A stretch of DNA of 64,000 bases. It comes from Immersiella caudata. Its lineage: Eukaryota > Ascomycota > Sordariomycetes > Sordariales > Lasiosphaeriaceae. The notes under the pieces were generated by a model, which was given only the letters and a program-made list of their open reading frames with translations, had not been told where the DNA came from and did not search any database. Shown here piece by piece: positions 1-11,596 of this stretch. How positions within the stretch are numbered: position 1 is the stretch's first letter; each line of letters begins with the position of its first letter. The DNA is taken from NCBI GenBank assembly GCA_030512335.1, contig JAULSU010000001.1, positions 4,402,001-4,466,000 of the forward strand. Reading direction: 5' to 3'. Position numbers and translations under genes: made by a program.

Positions 1-828
1 TGGGACCGGTACTCGTTGTGGACGTTTCCCACCAGTTACGGTTGTTGAGGCTGGGAAGAAGATTGGGCGGATGCGTGGGATCCGGCGGTGATCCTCTGGG
101 GCTAGGGGGGCTAGGGGGGCGGGCTAGAGTTGTGGTGGTGAGGAGGGATAGAAGGAGAATGGTGTAACTGAGCATTTTGAGGGAGTGTTGGGGGGGGGGG
201 GGGGGTATACCGGTGTAAACAACCACTGCATTTGAAATGTACGGAAAGGAGAGATAGATCACGTCTTTATGTCCCAGCAGCTTTCCCATTGTCCTGCTAA
301 CAGGCCGATTCAAACTGCAATTGTCCAGTACCTAGGTGATGGAACACCCCTTAATGCGGCGGCCGCTTTGTGCAGTGCAAGACATTGCGTTTGGGGTCTT
401 GATGCTTCATCGGTGATAGGCTGCTTTAGTCTTGGCCAATTCTATGAATTTGCTCCTGTCGCCAGGAGAATTGGTTGGGGAAAAGGCTTGGTCAAGCCAC
501 AATGTTTCCATGGTTGGGCTGAACAGCCCTGTAGGGTCGTGCGTGCCCCTGATTCGCCCAGCTGTAACCTCAGCTGGACACCCTTGACAAGACACTGCCA
601 CCTTCATTTCAGGTACAGTCCCAGTCAGAGTTCGGCTTTGAATCATCTCTAGGCAGAGTCAACCTTGAGCACTTTTTGCCGCTGGACCTTGCCCGCAGTC
701 GTAACTCTATTTCATTGATGATGACGACATAGACTACGGTCAACAAAGCCCAGCTCTGCGACGGATACTGGGGTGACGCCCCGATTGCTAGGAACAGCGC
801 GAGTCATTTCCTAGACTGCGGTTTCCTG
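1..828. other. Left edge of window, no gene seen
   Basis: No open frame here has coding-like codon use or a recognisable motif. A 127-codon open frame at 269-652 (+) has no domain and mixed codon use and is not called. A G16 run lies at 190-205. Confidence 0.5.
190..205. repeat. Poly-G tract
   Basis: Uninterrupted run of 16 G. It is one of several G/C mononucleotide runs in intergenic DNA of this window (others near 11470, 31921 and 38374). Its exact length is likely to be unreliable in any assembly. Confidence 0.9.
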
Positions 829-983
829 AAAAAAAATATGAAGAAAAAAAAGAAGAAAAAAAAGAAGAAAAAAAAGAAGAAAAAAAAAAAGAAAAAAAAG
901 AAGAAAAAAAAGAAGAAAAAAAAGAAAAAAAAAGAAGAAAAAAAGAAGAAGAAAGAAAGAAAGAAAGAAAGAAAAAAAAAGGG
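829..983. repeat. Purine-only A/AAG microsatellite
   Basis: About 155 nt of almost pure A and G, first AAGAAAAAA-type units, then AAAG units at the right end. All purine on + and all pyrimidine on -. Translating it gives a poly-lysine frame that is clearly not a gene. It lies downstream (3') of the minus-strand tRNA-Gly. Confidence 0.9.
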
Positions 984-1075
984 AAACTGTGCCGGCCGCT
1001 CTCAACAGTTTAACCAAGGAATCCGGAGAGCAAAACTGGCAAAAGATGACTCTTCGAAGAGGGAAGAATATGCTA

Positions 1076-1146
1076 TGCGCCAGCCGCGAATCAAACGCGG
1101 GGCCCATCGATGGCAACGATGGATTTTACCACTAAACCACTGGCGC
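1076..1146 (-). tRNA. tRNA-Gly(GCC): tRNA-Gly (anticodon GCC)
   Basis: On the minus strand this folds as a full cloverleaf of 71 nt without intron. The acceptor stem is GCGCCAG (5' end at 1146) pairing with CTGGCGC, with A as discriminator. The anticodon stem CATCG/CGATG closes the loop TTGCCAT, giving anticodon GCC. The T arm has the loop TTTGATT, close to the B-box consensus. No 3' CCA is encoded, as expected in eukaryotes. A T4 run (revcomp of AAAA near 1040-1043) about 33 nt downstream could end Pol III transcription. Confidence 0.95.
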
Positions 1147-2155
1147 GTCTTGACGAACGTTCCTCGAAGGTCTATTGTTGTAGATGTCATCCACACCTGC
1201 GAGAAGAAAAGGAAATTTGTGGTGGACCAATTGGCCTTATCTGTGGATGGGATGAACCTTGCTCGTAATAGCGGTTGGATCCACAAAACTTGGGGTCTCA
1301 GGTTAGTTGCCTGCTTGACACAGGACCCGAAGCTCATCCCCGGGCAGCGACGATATGATGTCAAAAGAGGAGACTCTAGATAAGCCTGACCTGGCAGTCT
1401 GCATCCGTCCCGCCGACCTGGTCGCCTGGCCCGCAAACAAGCAATGCGCGTGGCTAGCTAGCGGTCACTGCAAGTCAGGATGTCCGTGTTTGCTTTCATC
1501 TGTCCGAGATGGATAACGGGAGCTAACCATGTGGCGCTGGGGAGTGCCGAAATTTCCATGGGCGCCATCAGGGCTGTGTCAAGACAAGGATGCGGTGGAG
1601 AGCGTTGAATGACGATCGGCCCGACATCTCGCACGATGAGAGAAAGGCCGAGAAAACTGCCAACAAAAAGGTCCTTTGCAGTGTCAACTTCAGGGGTGAT
1701 TTCATTTGCTTTCTTTGTTGCGCAACTTTGTGGCTGTCTGTTAGCGCGAGTGTTGACGTGTGTGGTGCCACCCTGGTGGCTTGCTTCTGCGGGCGATTTG
1801 AGTCATGCTAGGGCGAATCCGGCATGGCGACACTCCGTTCTCAGCTCGAAATCCAGGTGGAACTCCAACTTGTTCCAGCAGACTAGAGCACTCCACAGCG
1901 CGGATCAAAGTTAGTATGTAAAGTGACTTGACGTCCGGAATCTCCGGAAATTCGTAGCTGCTTGGGAGGGTACGCCTCAACTTCTGCGGAACGCTGAGCC
2001 TGCCATCCGCAAGTGTATCCTAGGGTCGAGAGGGCATCTCCGGGTTACTCAAGCTTCGGGTTTTGTTGACAGGACGACACAGCTGTATGTTGACTTCGGT
2101 CCCCTTTTTATTTTGATCCAAGAGGGCGGCGTGCTGACGAGGGGGCAGAACCACC
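1147..2155. other. Intergenic, upstream of the FNT transporter gene
   Basis: No coding-like frame recognised; only short overlapping frames on both strands without motifs. It contains the 5' region of the transporter gene. I found no convincing cluster of GATA sites that would demonstrate nitrogen control. Confidence 0.45.
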
Positions 2156-3175
2156 ATGTCCAACCCAGTGACGCTCAACGCCCCAAGTATGGTGGCCTAC
2201 ACACCAGCCGAGACCATTGAGCTTGTGTCTCGTGCCGGGGCACGGAAAGGCAGGACGCGACCCGACAAGACTTTCCTCGGCGCCGTATCAGCAGGGTGCA
2301 TGTTGAGCTTGGCGGCTGGTGGGTCGCTCCTCGTCAGTGCTATTCCGTGGTATATCGAGAATGCGCCAGGAATTGTCAAGATGCTCAGCGCCATAATCTT
2401 TCCGGTGGCTCTCGTGCTGATTATGCTCACTGGAGCAGAGCTGTTTACGGGAAGCACCATGATCACTGGCGTCGCGGTTCTGCACCGGCGCTTGCCCATC
2501 CAAAACATGCTGCTCCACTGGCTGCTTTGCTTCTGGGGAAACTTTGCGGGCTGTTTGTTCGTGATGTCCATCTTCATGGGATGTAAGTCATCCGTCTCTT
2601 CATGCGCAAGGAGGGAAGACATGCTGATCTTTCCAGACGGTGGCATTTTTGATCATGAGCCGTACCGAGGCCAAGTGATTGCATTCGTGACGGCGAAACA
2701 GCTGGATCCGCAGTGGCATCAGATCTTCATCCGCGCCATTGGATGCAACTGGCTCGTCTGCCTCGGCATTTTCATGGGCATGCAGGGCAAGGATGTCGTC
2801 TCCAAGGTGACCGGCATGTACATGCCCATCTTCATCTTTGTCATGCTTGGCTTCGACCATGTCGCCGCAAACATGTTCTTCATCCCCCTGGGGATTTGGT
2901 TGGGAACGCCTGGACTGAGCATCGGGCTCTACATCTGGAAGGGTATGATTCCGGCTGCGGTCGGCAACATGATCGGCGGGACTGTGTTCTGCGCAGGGTA
3001 CTATTACTACATGTACTTGCACGCGGAGGCGGACATCGCCCTCGATGGCACTTACTATGCGACGCAGGCTCGATTGGAGGAGGGCACTATGTCAACATCT
3101 ACCCTGCAGGGAGGACAGAACGGCGAAATGAGCGGGAACACGACGAGTGTGGATCTGAAGAGCGGGCAGAATTAG
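2156..3175 (+). CDS. Formate/nitrite transporter (FNT) family membrane protein
   Basis: Predicted six-helix anion channel/transporter of the FNT family, which moves formate, nitrite or related small anions across the membrane; in fungi the best-known member is the nitrite transporter NitA, but the substrate here cannot be read from sequence. Exons 2156-2582 and 2637-3175, 321 residues after removal of a 54-nt intron (2583-2636, GTAAGT to TTCCAG). Splicing joins ...FMGYGGIFDHEPYRG, the usual extracellular segment. Family marks seen: the motif TGAELFTGS in the first half and FDHVAANMFFIP in the second, with the pore histidine in DHVAANM. The tail of about 50 residues is hydrophilic. The intron is a multiple of three and stop-free, so the unspliced message would also be open with 18 extra residues. 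The start has ACCACCATG context. Confidence 0.92.
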   Translation: MSNPVTLNAPSMVAYTPAETIELVSRAGARKGRTRPDKTFLGAVSAGCMLSLAAGGSLLVSAIPWYIENAPGIVKMLSAIIFPVALVLIMLTGAELFTGSTMITGVAVLHRRLPIQNMLLHWLLCFWGNFAGCLFVMSIFMGCKSSVSSCARREDMLIFPDGGIFDHEPYRGQVIAFVTAKQLDPQWHQIFIRAIGCNWLVCLGIFMGMQGKDVVSKVTGMYMPIFIFVMLGFDHVAANMFFIPLGIWLGTPGLSIGLYIWKGMIPAAVGNMIGGTVFCAGYYYYMYLHAEADIALDGTYYATQARLEEGTMSTSTLQGGQNGEMSGNTTSVDLKSGQN

Positions 3176-4550
3176 ACGTGATGCAAGAGTCAAAATATGG
3201 CGTAAAATTCTCAAAAACCTGCCGTCTTGGAAGGTGCGGTTAAGAGTGCAATTGCAAGTTTCGGCCCTACTCTAGCATATTGGATGTGACCCCACCAACC
3301 ACCTCCCAGCTGGCATGCAACTTTTGTGAAATCTGGGGTCACCAGTCGCCCGCACCGTCCGGATGCCCACCAGGAACCAGCCTGGTTCTGACAACGGGCT
3401 GGCGCCGTCTTTTTTTTTTTCTCCGGGCTCGATGTTCGTCGCTGATCTGATCCCGTTTGCATCGACAGCCAGGCTACCCAGACCCAATAGCCTAAGAACC
3501 ACCGCCGAGATTCCCCTCGCCATAAATAGGCATAGAGCCCATCTATGCGACGCAATGCTCAAAGATAAGGTTGTATCCCGAGAGAAAAGCATTTCACTGT
3601 TACCCCTTATTCTTTTCCCGAGGGATGATTCTGGGGATAGCTGCCACGCTAATGCTGTCAGAGCCATCTAGATCTCTCGTTCCTGGCTGCTCATCACCGA
3701 TCCGCGGCTCGAAGCGGCTCCCTCGGTGGTGCAGTTGCGTGGCGCGTTCAAGAGCAGGAACAGCGTCGCAGTGCGCCAAATGACGGCGAAAACACCTCCG
3801 CAATCGTACATTCCTGACATCTTACTTGCTCGGCTGCTACCATCGGTTGTGGCTGCAGCGGCGGCGGTAGGGAGAGGCAGAAGGGCGGCGAAGCAGCTGG
3901 AGTGGAGGGCCGCTGCAACACAAGAAACTCGATGGGCCTGGAGGCATTATGACCTGGTGCGACATAGCAGTGGCAAGCATACATCATAGCAATTCGCTTT
4001 GAAGGTTATGTATATTGGCTCCCGCACAGGTCTCGCTGCGTCATGGCACCCCAGAGTTTCTAAACTTTGGAACCCCATGCATTCTTCTTCGACAACCGTT
4101 CGTCATGTCGATTTCTCCCCCGGTCCCTCTGCACGGAGGCAAGATGGCAGAACCGGGAAGCCAAGAGGCCCCTTATTTTTGGGGTAGTTAATATAACGTT
4201 GGAGCACGTACCAATCCAGACTCTCGGATTCGCGGTATCGCTGCCGGGTTCACTATGGATAAATGGGAAAGCTCCGCTCCGAAACAGCATCGACGACCCG
4301 ATTTCTCAGTTTTTGGAGTGGCGAGCGCAAACTCACCACCGTCACCGATTCGGATGTTAGGTTAGCGCTCGCCCACTAGCACACCTTGGCCATCGTCAAT
4401 CAGAGCGGCCGCGTATAAAGGGGTACTAGTTGCGCCAACCCGGTTCTTCAACTTTCCGCAATGCAGATCCCACTCCTACGAGGCAAGATACCCTCCCAGG
4501 CCGGATCCGTAATCGAAACCTCCATAAACTCGTCAGAGCCTACCACGAAA
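3176..4550. other. Intergenic between FNT transporter and DUF4360 gene
   Basis: Holds the 3' region of the transporter gene, a T-run near 3411 and, at its right end, the promoter of the next gene. Small open frames here overlap each other on both strands and show no motif. Confidence 0.5.
4414..4420 (+). promoter_or_regulatory. TATA-like box of the DUF4360 gene
   Basis: TATAAAG about 131 nt upstream of the chosen ATG at 4551, with a CCAAT-like GTCAAT about 20 nt further upstream. Position and sequence fit a core promoter; this is inference from consensus only. Confidence 0.4.
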
Positions 4551-5199
4551 ATGGGACCCCTCCTCACGGTGCTGCTCGCAGCGTTCGCCCCGTCCCTTGT
4601 CCAGTCCGCCGCACCCGAGCGCATCCCGCAAATCCATAGCATCACCTTCTCCGGAAGCGGCTGCCCATCGGAACCAAAGTGGTCAGGGGGCTTTGATGAC
4701 CTGCAAATCTCCTTCGGCGAGTTTGGAGCGAGACTTCCCAGCGATCGAAGCACAGTGAACTGCCAGGTTCACATCCAGGGAACAGGAGGAAGCCCCGGCT
4801 GGCAAGTTGCGCTCAAAGAGACCTGGGTCACCGGTCACGTCTGGCTGCAGCCTGGCACAAAGCTGGAATACCTCACAACGTCATTCTTTTCGCAGGATGC
4901 TGCAAGGACGGTACGTGCCAATGAGAGCTGAGCCATGAAGTTGACAGATTTCTAACGTTGTGATGATGCAGAACACGCAGCGAGGCGAAAAGAAGAACGA
5001 CGGGAAAGGCTCAGTCAACGAAGACGTTGTTCTCTACACCGACCTCTCGAAAGGGCAAGTCTGGTCGCAATGCTTCGGCGGAGACGGCTACACAGGGATT
5101 TTCAATGTCAACTTCAGGGGCGTCCTTAGCGGTGATGGTGGCAGGGCGTCATTTGAGGCACAAAAGCAGCAGTGGAGGCTTGACTGGAGACGTTGCTAG
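4551..5199 (+). CDS. Secreted DUF4360 family protein
   Basis: Small secreted protein of the DUF4360 family, common in fungi and of unknown function. Exons 4551-4910 and 4972-5199; the 61-nt intron (GTACGT...CTAAC...GATGCAG) sits in phase 0. Protein 195 residues. The first 20 residues (MGPLLTVLLAAFAPSLVQSA) are a typical signal peptide, so I choose this ATG and not the in-frame one at 4461. Family marks: FSGSGCP near residue 40, NCQVHI in the middle, YFTTSFFSQDAA-like segment before the intron, QVWSQCFGG after it, and a C-terminal WRRC. The spaced cysteines probably form disulfides. A TATA-like box lies upstream. Confidence 0.87.
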
Positions 5200-8100
5200 A
5201 CCTTCTTTTTCCTTCATTTTATAATTCTCAATGCATCTCATTCCGGGCAGGCATGGGAAGGTGCTGGCGCTGCCCCTGAAACCCTTTTTGTCGACCGCCT
5301 CCGTAGGCAATGATACACGACGCATGGGAGGCATGTTCTAATCGGATCAATAATGACATTTTTTCATGCTAATTGCCCACTGTCTCCAGTTTCGTGTCAG
5401 TGGCAAAAGGAATTGGAGAGGAAAATAAACTCTCGTTGGTACGACATCTGTTGTGTGACTCCTGTGAAATATTGTAAGTGCGTCATCGCCCGTCCTGGCA
5501 CCGAATGGGATCGGCGTGCTAGGGGTCTCTTGTAGGAGGACAGCCCACCCTGCGTCATTTGTTTGATATTGCCCTGCGGCAGATCCGAACTCGCTTTGAA
5601 TACTTTCCGGGTCAGGTTACGCGTTTTTGGGGACCTGGTCAAATTACCTCAGGCTTCCGGGAATCCTGAGCGGGCCTGATTCTCCATTTTCGGCAATATT
5701 TGAGTTGTAGCCGGCTATCAGCAAGATTAGCTGACTGTGCCAAAGTGAAAGTTGCGAGTCAGGGATGCTTGCAAGACTTGGGTGTTTTGCTGTTGCAGGG
5801 TATGCAAGCCGTAGACCCGCAGCTCTTTTTCCTGCTTGCAGTTTCCCCTTGAGCCAATCCAAACGTTCACTATGTGGCTAGCACGCGAAATAGTCATCTT
5901 ATAACTATCATATGCTTTGTTTTCATCCGATACGGTTTCAGTTGGAGAAGCTACGTCTTAAACTTCGAGTTCAGGTTGACTGAAGTCCAATATCCCCATC
6001 ATGGATATGACCAAAGGAAAGTCATGAGTATGGCATTGAATTCTTGATGCATTGCCATTCCAAAACTCTGGCCTATTCGAGGAAACTCTTGTCATATGGA
6101 ACTGCAGAACTCAACACTTCAATATCATCTGGATTCCCAAAGGTGAGATGATGCTTGCTCTCTGATTGCACATATGTGTCTCATGCTTGCGAATCTAGTG
6201 AATGAATGGGAACTACGCTCTCCCTGGGACTTGAAGTAAACAATCTCATTGACAGAGCAGAGAGTCTTGAAGTTGCGGACCTGAGCTAAGGCACGCAACC
6301 GAACTCGACCCTCTGGGCACATGAGTTCACCCTTGCCCATCTGAGCAGAAATGTATAGCAGTGGCAAACACATGCTGACCACGAGCAATCTTGTATCAGG
6401 TATGAGAGGCTTTTTGGGAAGCTGATGCATTGCCGGCGGCAAGATAACATGCAGCTGGGCACTGTCACTACAGCTCCCGGCACTGACTGGCACACGCGGC
6501 AGCTCACCGCTCGCATCCCAGCCTGCAACCTCACAGATGAACCGAGCATGAACTGTTCGATACTCAAACCCCTGCTTGGGTCCTACACCCGCAATCCTGG
6601 GCTCTTTGCTGGTCCTGCCGGCCATCAAACTCCTACGATATCGGCACCATGACACCACAAGATAACTCATCGAGGGGGGTATGCCAATCCTCATCCCCCA
6701 CGTTCCATCAAAGCAATAAATCCCATGCCAGGATGTCGAGATGGCGGCACACGCTGCACCTTCATGCATAAGCAGAATCCCATCGTACACCTACATACGG
6801 TGCCCAGTAAAAGTCAAGGTACTTACCCCTCCAACAACATGGCACACCCAAATTATTTCTGTCCTATCGAATTGTCCAGTGAGAATCCTTCCCGACCACT
6901 CCACCCCACGGCCAGCCCTCACCGTTGCACGCACACGGGCTTTTGGCGCTGTTTCGCCCCCTCTCTGTGGTGAAGCGACGGCATGCAGGTGTGACAGGTC
7001 ACAGGGAAATGCGGTGCCATCGGAAGCGGTGAGGTCTTGGCTCTCGATCAATGGGCAAAGACCATGTCAAGGATGAAAGATGGCGTCGTGCAGCTTCAGG
7101 TTTTTTTTTTTCTGGAAGGCGATGTGGCTTGGTACTTGCGGAGAAAGCTTGCTTTGATCCCTGATCTGCCTGATACCGGCGATTATTGTTGGCCTGCGGT
7201 GCATGGAGAGATGCTGTGCGTAGTGGGCTACTGGTGTTCGGGCAGCGCCCGACGGAACAAGCGTCCAAGGAGATTGGAGTAGCTCATGTGCAACTGCGCC
7301 ATTTTGTCGGAAATTTCGCCTTTGCGAGGTCGGCACTGTGGACATTTTGGAGCTTAGATGCAAGCTCCTGCCTGAGGTATTCTCGCAAGAGGGGTAGCTT
7401 CCGTTGAGGACCGCAGCTCCAGCGCCCACCACCTTCCTGTCAACAATGACTCAGTTCCACCACCTCCACCAAACCTGGCTCGCAATCGCTTTGTGAAATG
7501 TTCCATTGTCTTTATTCCTAGTGTCTGTAATTGCTATGTACTCACCGAATTGCAACCCAAGCGGCAGGTTTCCGCAGGACGAGACTAACATCCGAACCTC
7601 CATCCGGATATTCGAGGGCGACCCTTCGGTCCTTTGGCGCCCTGGAACCCTCTTTTACGACACCCATCTTGATGCATCTTTGATGCATCTTGAAAATGCC
7701 ATCTGACTGCCGATCCCTGCAACGAGAGCCTCCCCTCATTCCCTCACCCCACTCGCTTCCCTTGGCCGCCTCCCACACAACTTGCCACCCGGATCGCAAG
7801 CAGTGGCAATCAACCTCGCAAGTTTCTCGGAATCTCCTAAACTAACGCGCTCACTCGAGTATTGGTAGCTTCGCTCAAGCACTCACCCGGCGTGACAGCT
7901 TGCGGTGGTCGTTGCAAAGGAGGAAGCTACCAAAAAATGCCAAGAGATAACGGCCCCCCTCAATCAACCGTATCAACTTGGTAGAAATGCCCGAGCTGCA
8001 AACCACCGCCCATTAGCACGACACTACTGCATGCTGCAAGCTGCATGCAACCCGATCGACGTTGAAGAGGGGGCGACAACCTGATTCCAACCTCTCGAAA

Positions 8101-8953
8101 TCCCATGCCGGCGGGTACTGTTTTCGGGAAACCCGCGTGGCGGAGCTCGACCGATCATCCCACTCGGTCAGAGGCACACAGCGAGGGAAAAATCGCTCGG
8201 TCGACACCATCAAATCAACAACAAAGCCGGTGGTCCCTAGGTGTCGCAATCTCGATAACCGTTACGAGAGCCGCGTACGCTCTGCCGTGGGGGATCGCCA
8301 GGTTGGTTTTTCACGGAGGGTGTAACGGCACCACACCTCGTTTCGCCCCCCTCTCGGGATTCCGATCTTTGGTATCCGCACGGTGGGACAGTGGAGCTTT
8401 TCATCCGGCCCGGTGCCGGACTGGAGTCGAGGCCAGCTCGAGGCTTGGTTTGGGCCTGTGGCTAGACCCCTCCCTTTCGCCCTAACCATGCTTGGGTGCG
8501 GAGCCTCCCATTAATGTCACTCTGCCTTATCACGCTGGCCGCAAGGTGGTGTTGTGCAATGCCGTTGGTGCCGCTATCACCAAAATACCCATCGAGTGGT
8601 GGACGGTGTGACAACTTATCAGCCAGTCCTGCATCTCACCACCTCGTTGGTGGGTGGACTTCGGATGCTGCCCCAGGGCCCCAGGTACCCAGCAGAGTGC
8701 CTCCATGCGAGCAGAGATCCTCGGGACGCAGTATAAGAAATCGTCCTCTCTGACCGTCGCGGTCGCTGGGATCCCATCCTGTCTCCCATCCGGACCCGTC
8801 GGGACATCGTAATCGGAGGTTCGGCTTGGTGGCGAGGGTTACCTGCTTCGCGCGAGTTTGCCGCCCTTCGGATCTCTTTACTGCACGCCAACCACCTGGG
8901 ACACCCAAGAAGCAGTGAAAATCTCAAGACCCGGCTCATCTCAACTTCACGGG
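5200..8953. other. 3.75-kb stretch without a recognisable gene
   Basis: The longest open frames (for example 6125-6790 on -, 8105-8485 on +) lack family motifs and have codon use unlike the confirmed genes of the window. I found no chain of splice-compatible coding segments. It includes a T-run near 7100 and, at the right end, the CT-rich 5' region of the MATE gene. A weakly conserved multi-exon gene or a long non-coding RNA could be missed here. Confidence 0.4.
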
Positions 8954-11071
8954 ATGTCCCCTGCTCCGATCCCCATCAAGCCGAAGAGCCACTATGACAC
9001 CGCATCGGAGACCTCCGCCCTCGTCTCCTGCTCATACCTCTCCTCGTCACCCATCGCCCAAGAGATCATCGCCAGCGATATAGCTCAGTGTTTTGACGAC
9101 TGTGATTGCCATCACCATGACAATGACGAACAGGATGCCTTCTCGGACACCACGTCCGAGTTCGGTGAAGGCCATGTCGATATCGCCCTTGGCGGGCCCA
9201 TGATCTCCCAGCCTAGCGGTGTTGCGTACGGTACGCTTCGCCCGACCGTTGCGGCAGGAGTTCCGGGAACCCCGGCTCTCAACCCAAGGGATCTTGTCCA
9301 GTCGCGGATGGCAGAGCGAAGTCTGCTTCGTGACAACCACATCCTGCCGCCTAAGCATCCGAGGCCGTTCGAGGAGTCCCCGTGGAAGAGGCTCTACCGG
9401 CGACTGTTCAGCACCAAGGTTCCCACGACTATCGATGACGATGACTTCGGTCCTGGTCTCTCCCGGGCCTCCACAAAGGCTCTCGAGAGCACTCCACTCC
9501 TCCAGAATGCTTTCACTGGCCCTTACTCGCCCACGCCGAGCGAGCAACAGTTTCAGTGGGACGCTGCCGTGGCTGCCAACCTTTTGAAGACAACATGGCA
9601 ACGCGAAGCTCAGACGCTGACGCAGTACTCTCGGTCTCTTATTCTGACCTTCCTACTGCACTATTCGGTGACGGTGACAAGCGTCTTCACCGTCGGCCGA
9701 ATTGGCCGTCTCGAGCTCGGAGCAGTCAGTTTGGCGACAATGACAGCCAACATTACCTGCTATGCGCCAGTTCAGGGGCTTTCGACTTGCCTTGACACCC
9801 TGTGCGCGCAGGCATACGGTTCGGGCCACAAGCACCTCGTCGGCCTGCAGCTCCAGCGGATGACGTATCTGCTCTGGATGCTACTACTGCCAATCGTCAC
9901 TCTCTGGTGGTTCTCAGGGCGGGTTCTTGGTTCCATCATCCCGGATCCCGATACCGCAGCCCTGGCGGGCATGTATCTGCGTGTCTTGATACTTGGGACC
10001 CCTGGTGTGGCCGCCTTTGAAAGTGGAAAGCGGTTCGTCCAAGCTCAGGGGCTTTTTCATGCCACGACATTTGTTCTCTTGATTGGAGCACCGTTGAATA
10101 TCCTGGCCAACTGGTTCTTTGTCTGGAGGCTGAATCTAGGCTTTGAGGGTGCCGCGGCCGCTGTTGTGTTTACACAGAACCTTTTGCCCTTCCTCCTGTT
10201 TCTCTATGTCCGCTTCGTCGAGGGCATGGATTGCTGGAATGGTCTGAGCCGAAGGGCCTTCAGCAACTGGGGCCCGATGATCAAGCTTGCACTTCCAGGG
10301 ATGATCATGGTCGAAGCTCAGTACTTCGCGTTCGAGGTCCTCACACTGGCTGCGAGTCAATTTGGGAGCGCTCATCTTGCCGCGCAGAGTGTGTTAGTCA
10401 CGCTCACGTCGACCACTTTCAATATCCCTTTCCCACTGTCCATTGCGGCATCGACCCGGGTCGCCAACCTCATTGGCGCTAGACTGAGTGGTGCAGCGCG
10501 AACCAGCGCCAAAGTTGTAAGTCAAAACACAACTCACCTCTTCGCTCGTCTCCAGATCGCCGCTAACCAGCGAAGGCCCTGGTTGCCGGTTGCCTCGTCG
10601 GATGCTTCAATCTTACCCTCCTCAGCAGCTTACGCTTCAAGCTACCGTACCTCTTCACTAATGACGAAGAGGTGGCCACCATTGTCTCAAACACCCTTCC
10701 CATCTGTGCAGTGCTTCAGATATTCGACTCCCTGGCCGCCATCTCACACGGTCTGTTGCGGGGCATCGGAAGACAAGGAATTGGCAGCTATACCAACCTC
10801 GGATCCTATTACCTCGTAGCATTGCCCATCTCCTTTTCCACAGGCTGGTATTTGGGCTGGAAGCTGGACGGGTTATGGTTTGGAGTAGCTATTGGTCTGG
10901 CAGTGTGAGTTTTGTTCTCCTCCGTTTGAATGGTACTTGAATACTAACACTAGATCTAGCGTATCCTCAGTTGAGCTCTGCTACTTATATCACTGTGACT
11001 GGGATCATGCCGTTGACGAGGCGGAAGCTAGGATGCAGTCGGACCACTCACATCAGGTGGAGATCAAGTGA
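8954..11071 (+). CDS. MATE family multidrug/toxin efflux transporter
   Basis: Predicted 12-helix cation-coupled exporter of the multidrug and toxic compound extrusion family. Exons 8954-10516, 10576-10904 and 10960-11071; introns 59 and 55 nt; 667 residues. Residues 1 to about 215 form a hydrophilic, Asp/Ser-rich cytosolic N-terminus, as in other fungal MATEs. The membrane part starts near 220 (SRSLILTFLLHYSVTVTSVF) and carries the family signature stretch GLSTCLDTLCAQAYG. The second half repeats the fold (LALPGMIMVEAQYFAFE) and contains RVANLIGARL. The last exon gives a charged tail with CDWDHAVDEAEAR, typical of fungal MATE C-termini, which confirms the last two splices. An in-frame ATG at 8858 would add 32 residues; 8954 is preferred because fungal MATEs start with short Met-Ser leaders. 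It converges on an MFS exporter. Confidence 0.93.
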
Positions 11072-11596
11072 AGTGGGCATGGAGAGGAAAAAAAGTGATT
11101 TTGTGTTGATGATCGTGACGATTGCATTGGGTGATATCATATACGGCGTTCTTAGGCATAGATACCTCTCGAGTTCGTGAATTATTTTGCACGCCACATA
11201 ATGTTGAAATGGCTTCACAAGTGACCTCCACAAGGACATAATTTACCGAGGCTGTTGCAAAACAAGACTGACGAGCGGACCTCTAGGACTTGACAGGTAT
11301 CTTGTCAATATTCTACCTACAATGCGTTACATACAGGTATCTATCCAACGCCAGCCCCAAACTCCAAACACAACCCTGTACCGTCTAGCACCCAAATGCA
11401 GTGATATGCACAAGGAAAAAGAAAGTATGAAAGTGATGGTACGTTCCCCAAAAGAGGAACTAGATATTACCCCCCCACCCCCCCCCCCCCCCCCCCCCCC
11501 CCTGACCGGTCTCCCACCAGATATGGAATGAGCAAGGCTCTCGACGCGCCTGGAGCAGCTACAAACAGAGTGGCGTTACTGCCACGCCCACACCCT
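11072..11596. other. Convergent intergenic region between two exporter genes
   Basis: 525 nt between the stop codons of the MATE (+) and MFS (-) genes. It must hold both 3' ends and contains a near-pure C tract (11470-11502). No gene seen. Confidence 0.6.
11470..11502. repeat. Poly-C tract
   Basis: 33 nt of C with a single A at 11477, located in the shared 3' region of two convergent transporter genes. Confidence 0.92.

Noticed and set aside
838..1383. 181-codon frame beginning with a long poly-lysine run
   Set aside because: It is the translation of the A/AAG microsatellite and then runs antisense through the tRNA-Gly gene.
6125..6790. 221-codon frame on the minus strand
   Set aside because: Cys/Trp-rich text without motif, mixed codon use, overlapped by frames on both strands; no splice partner found.
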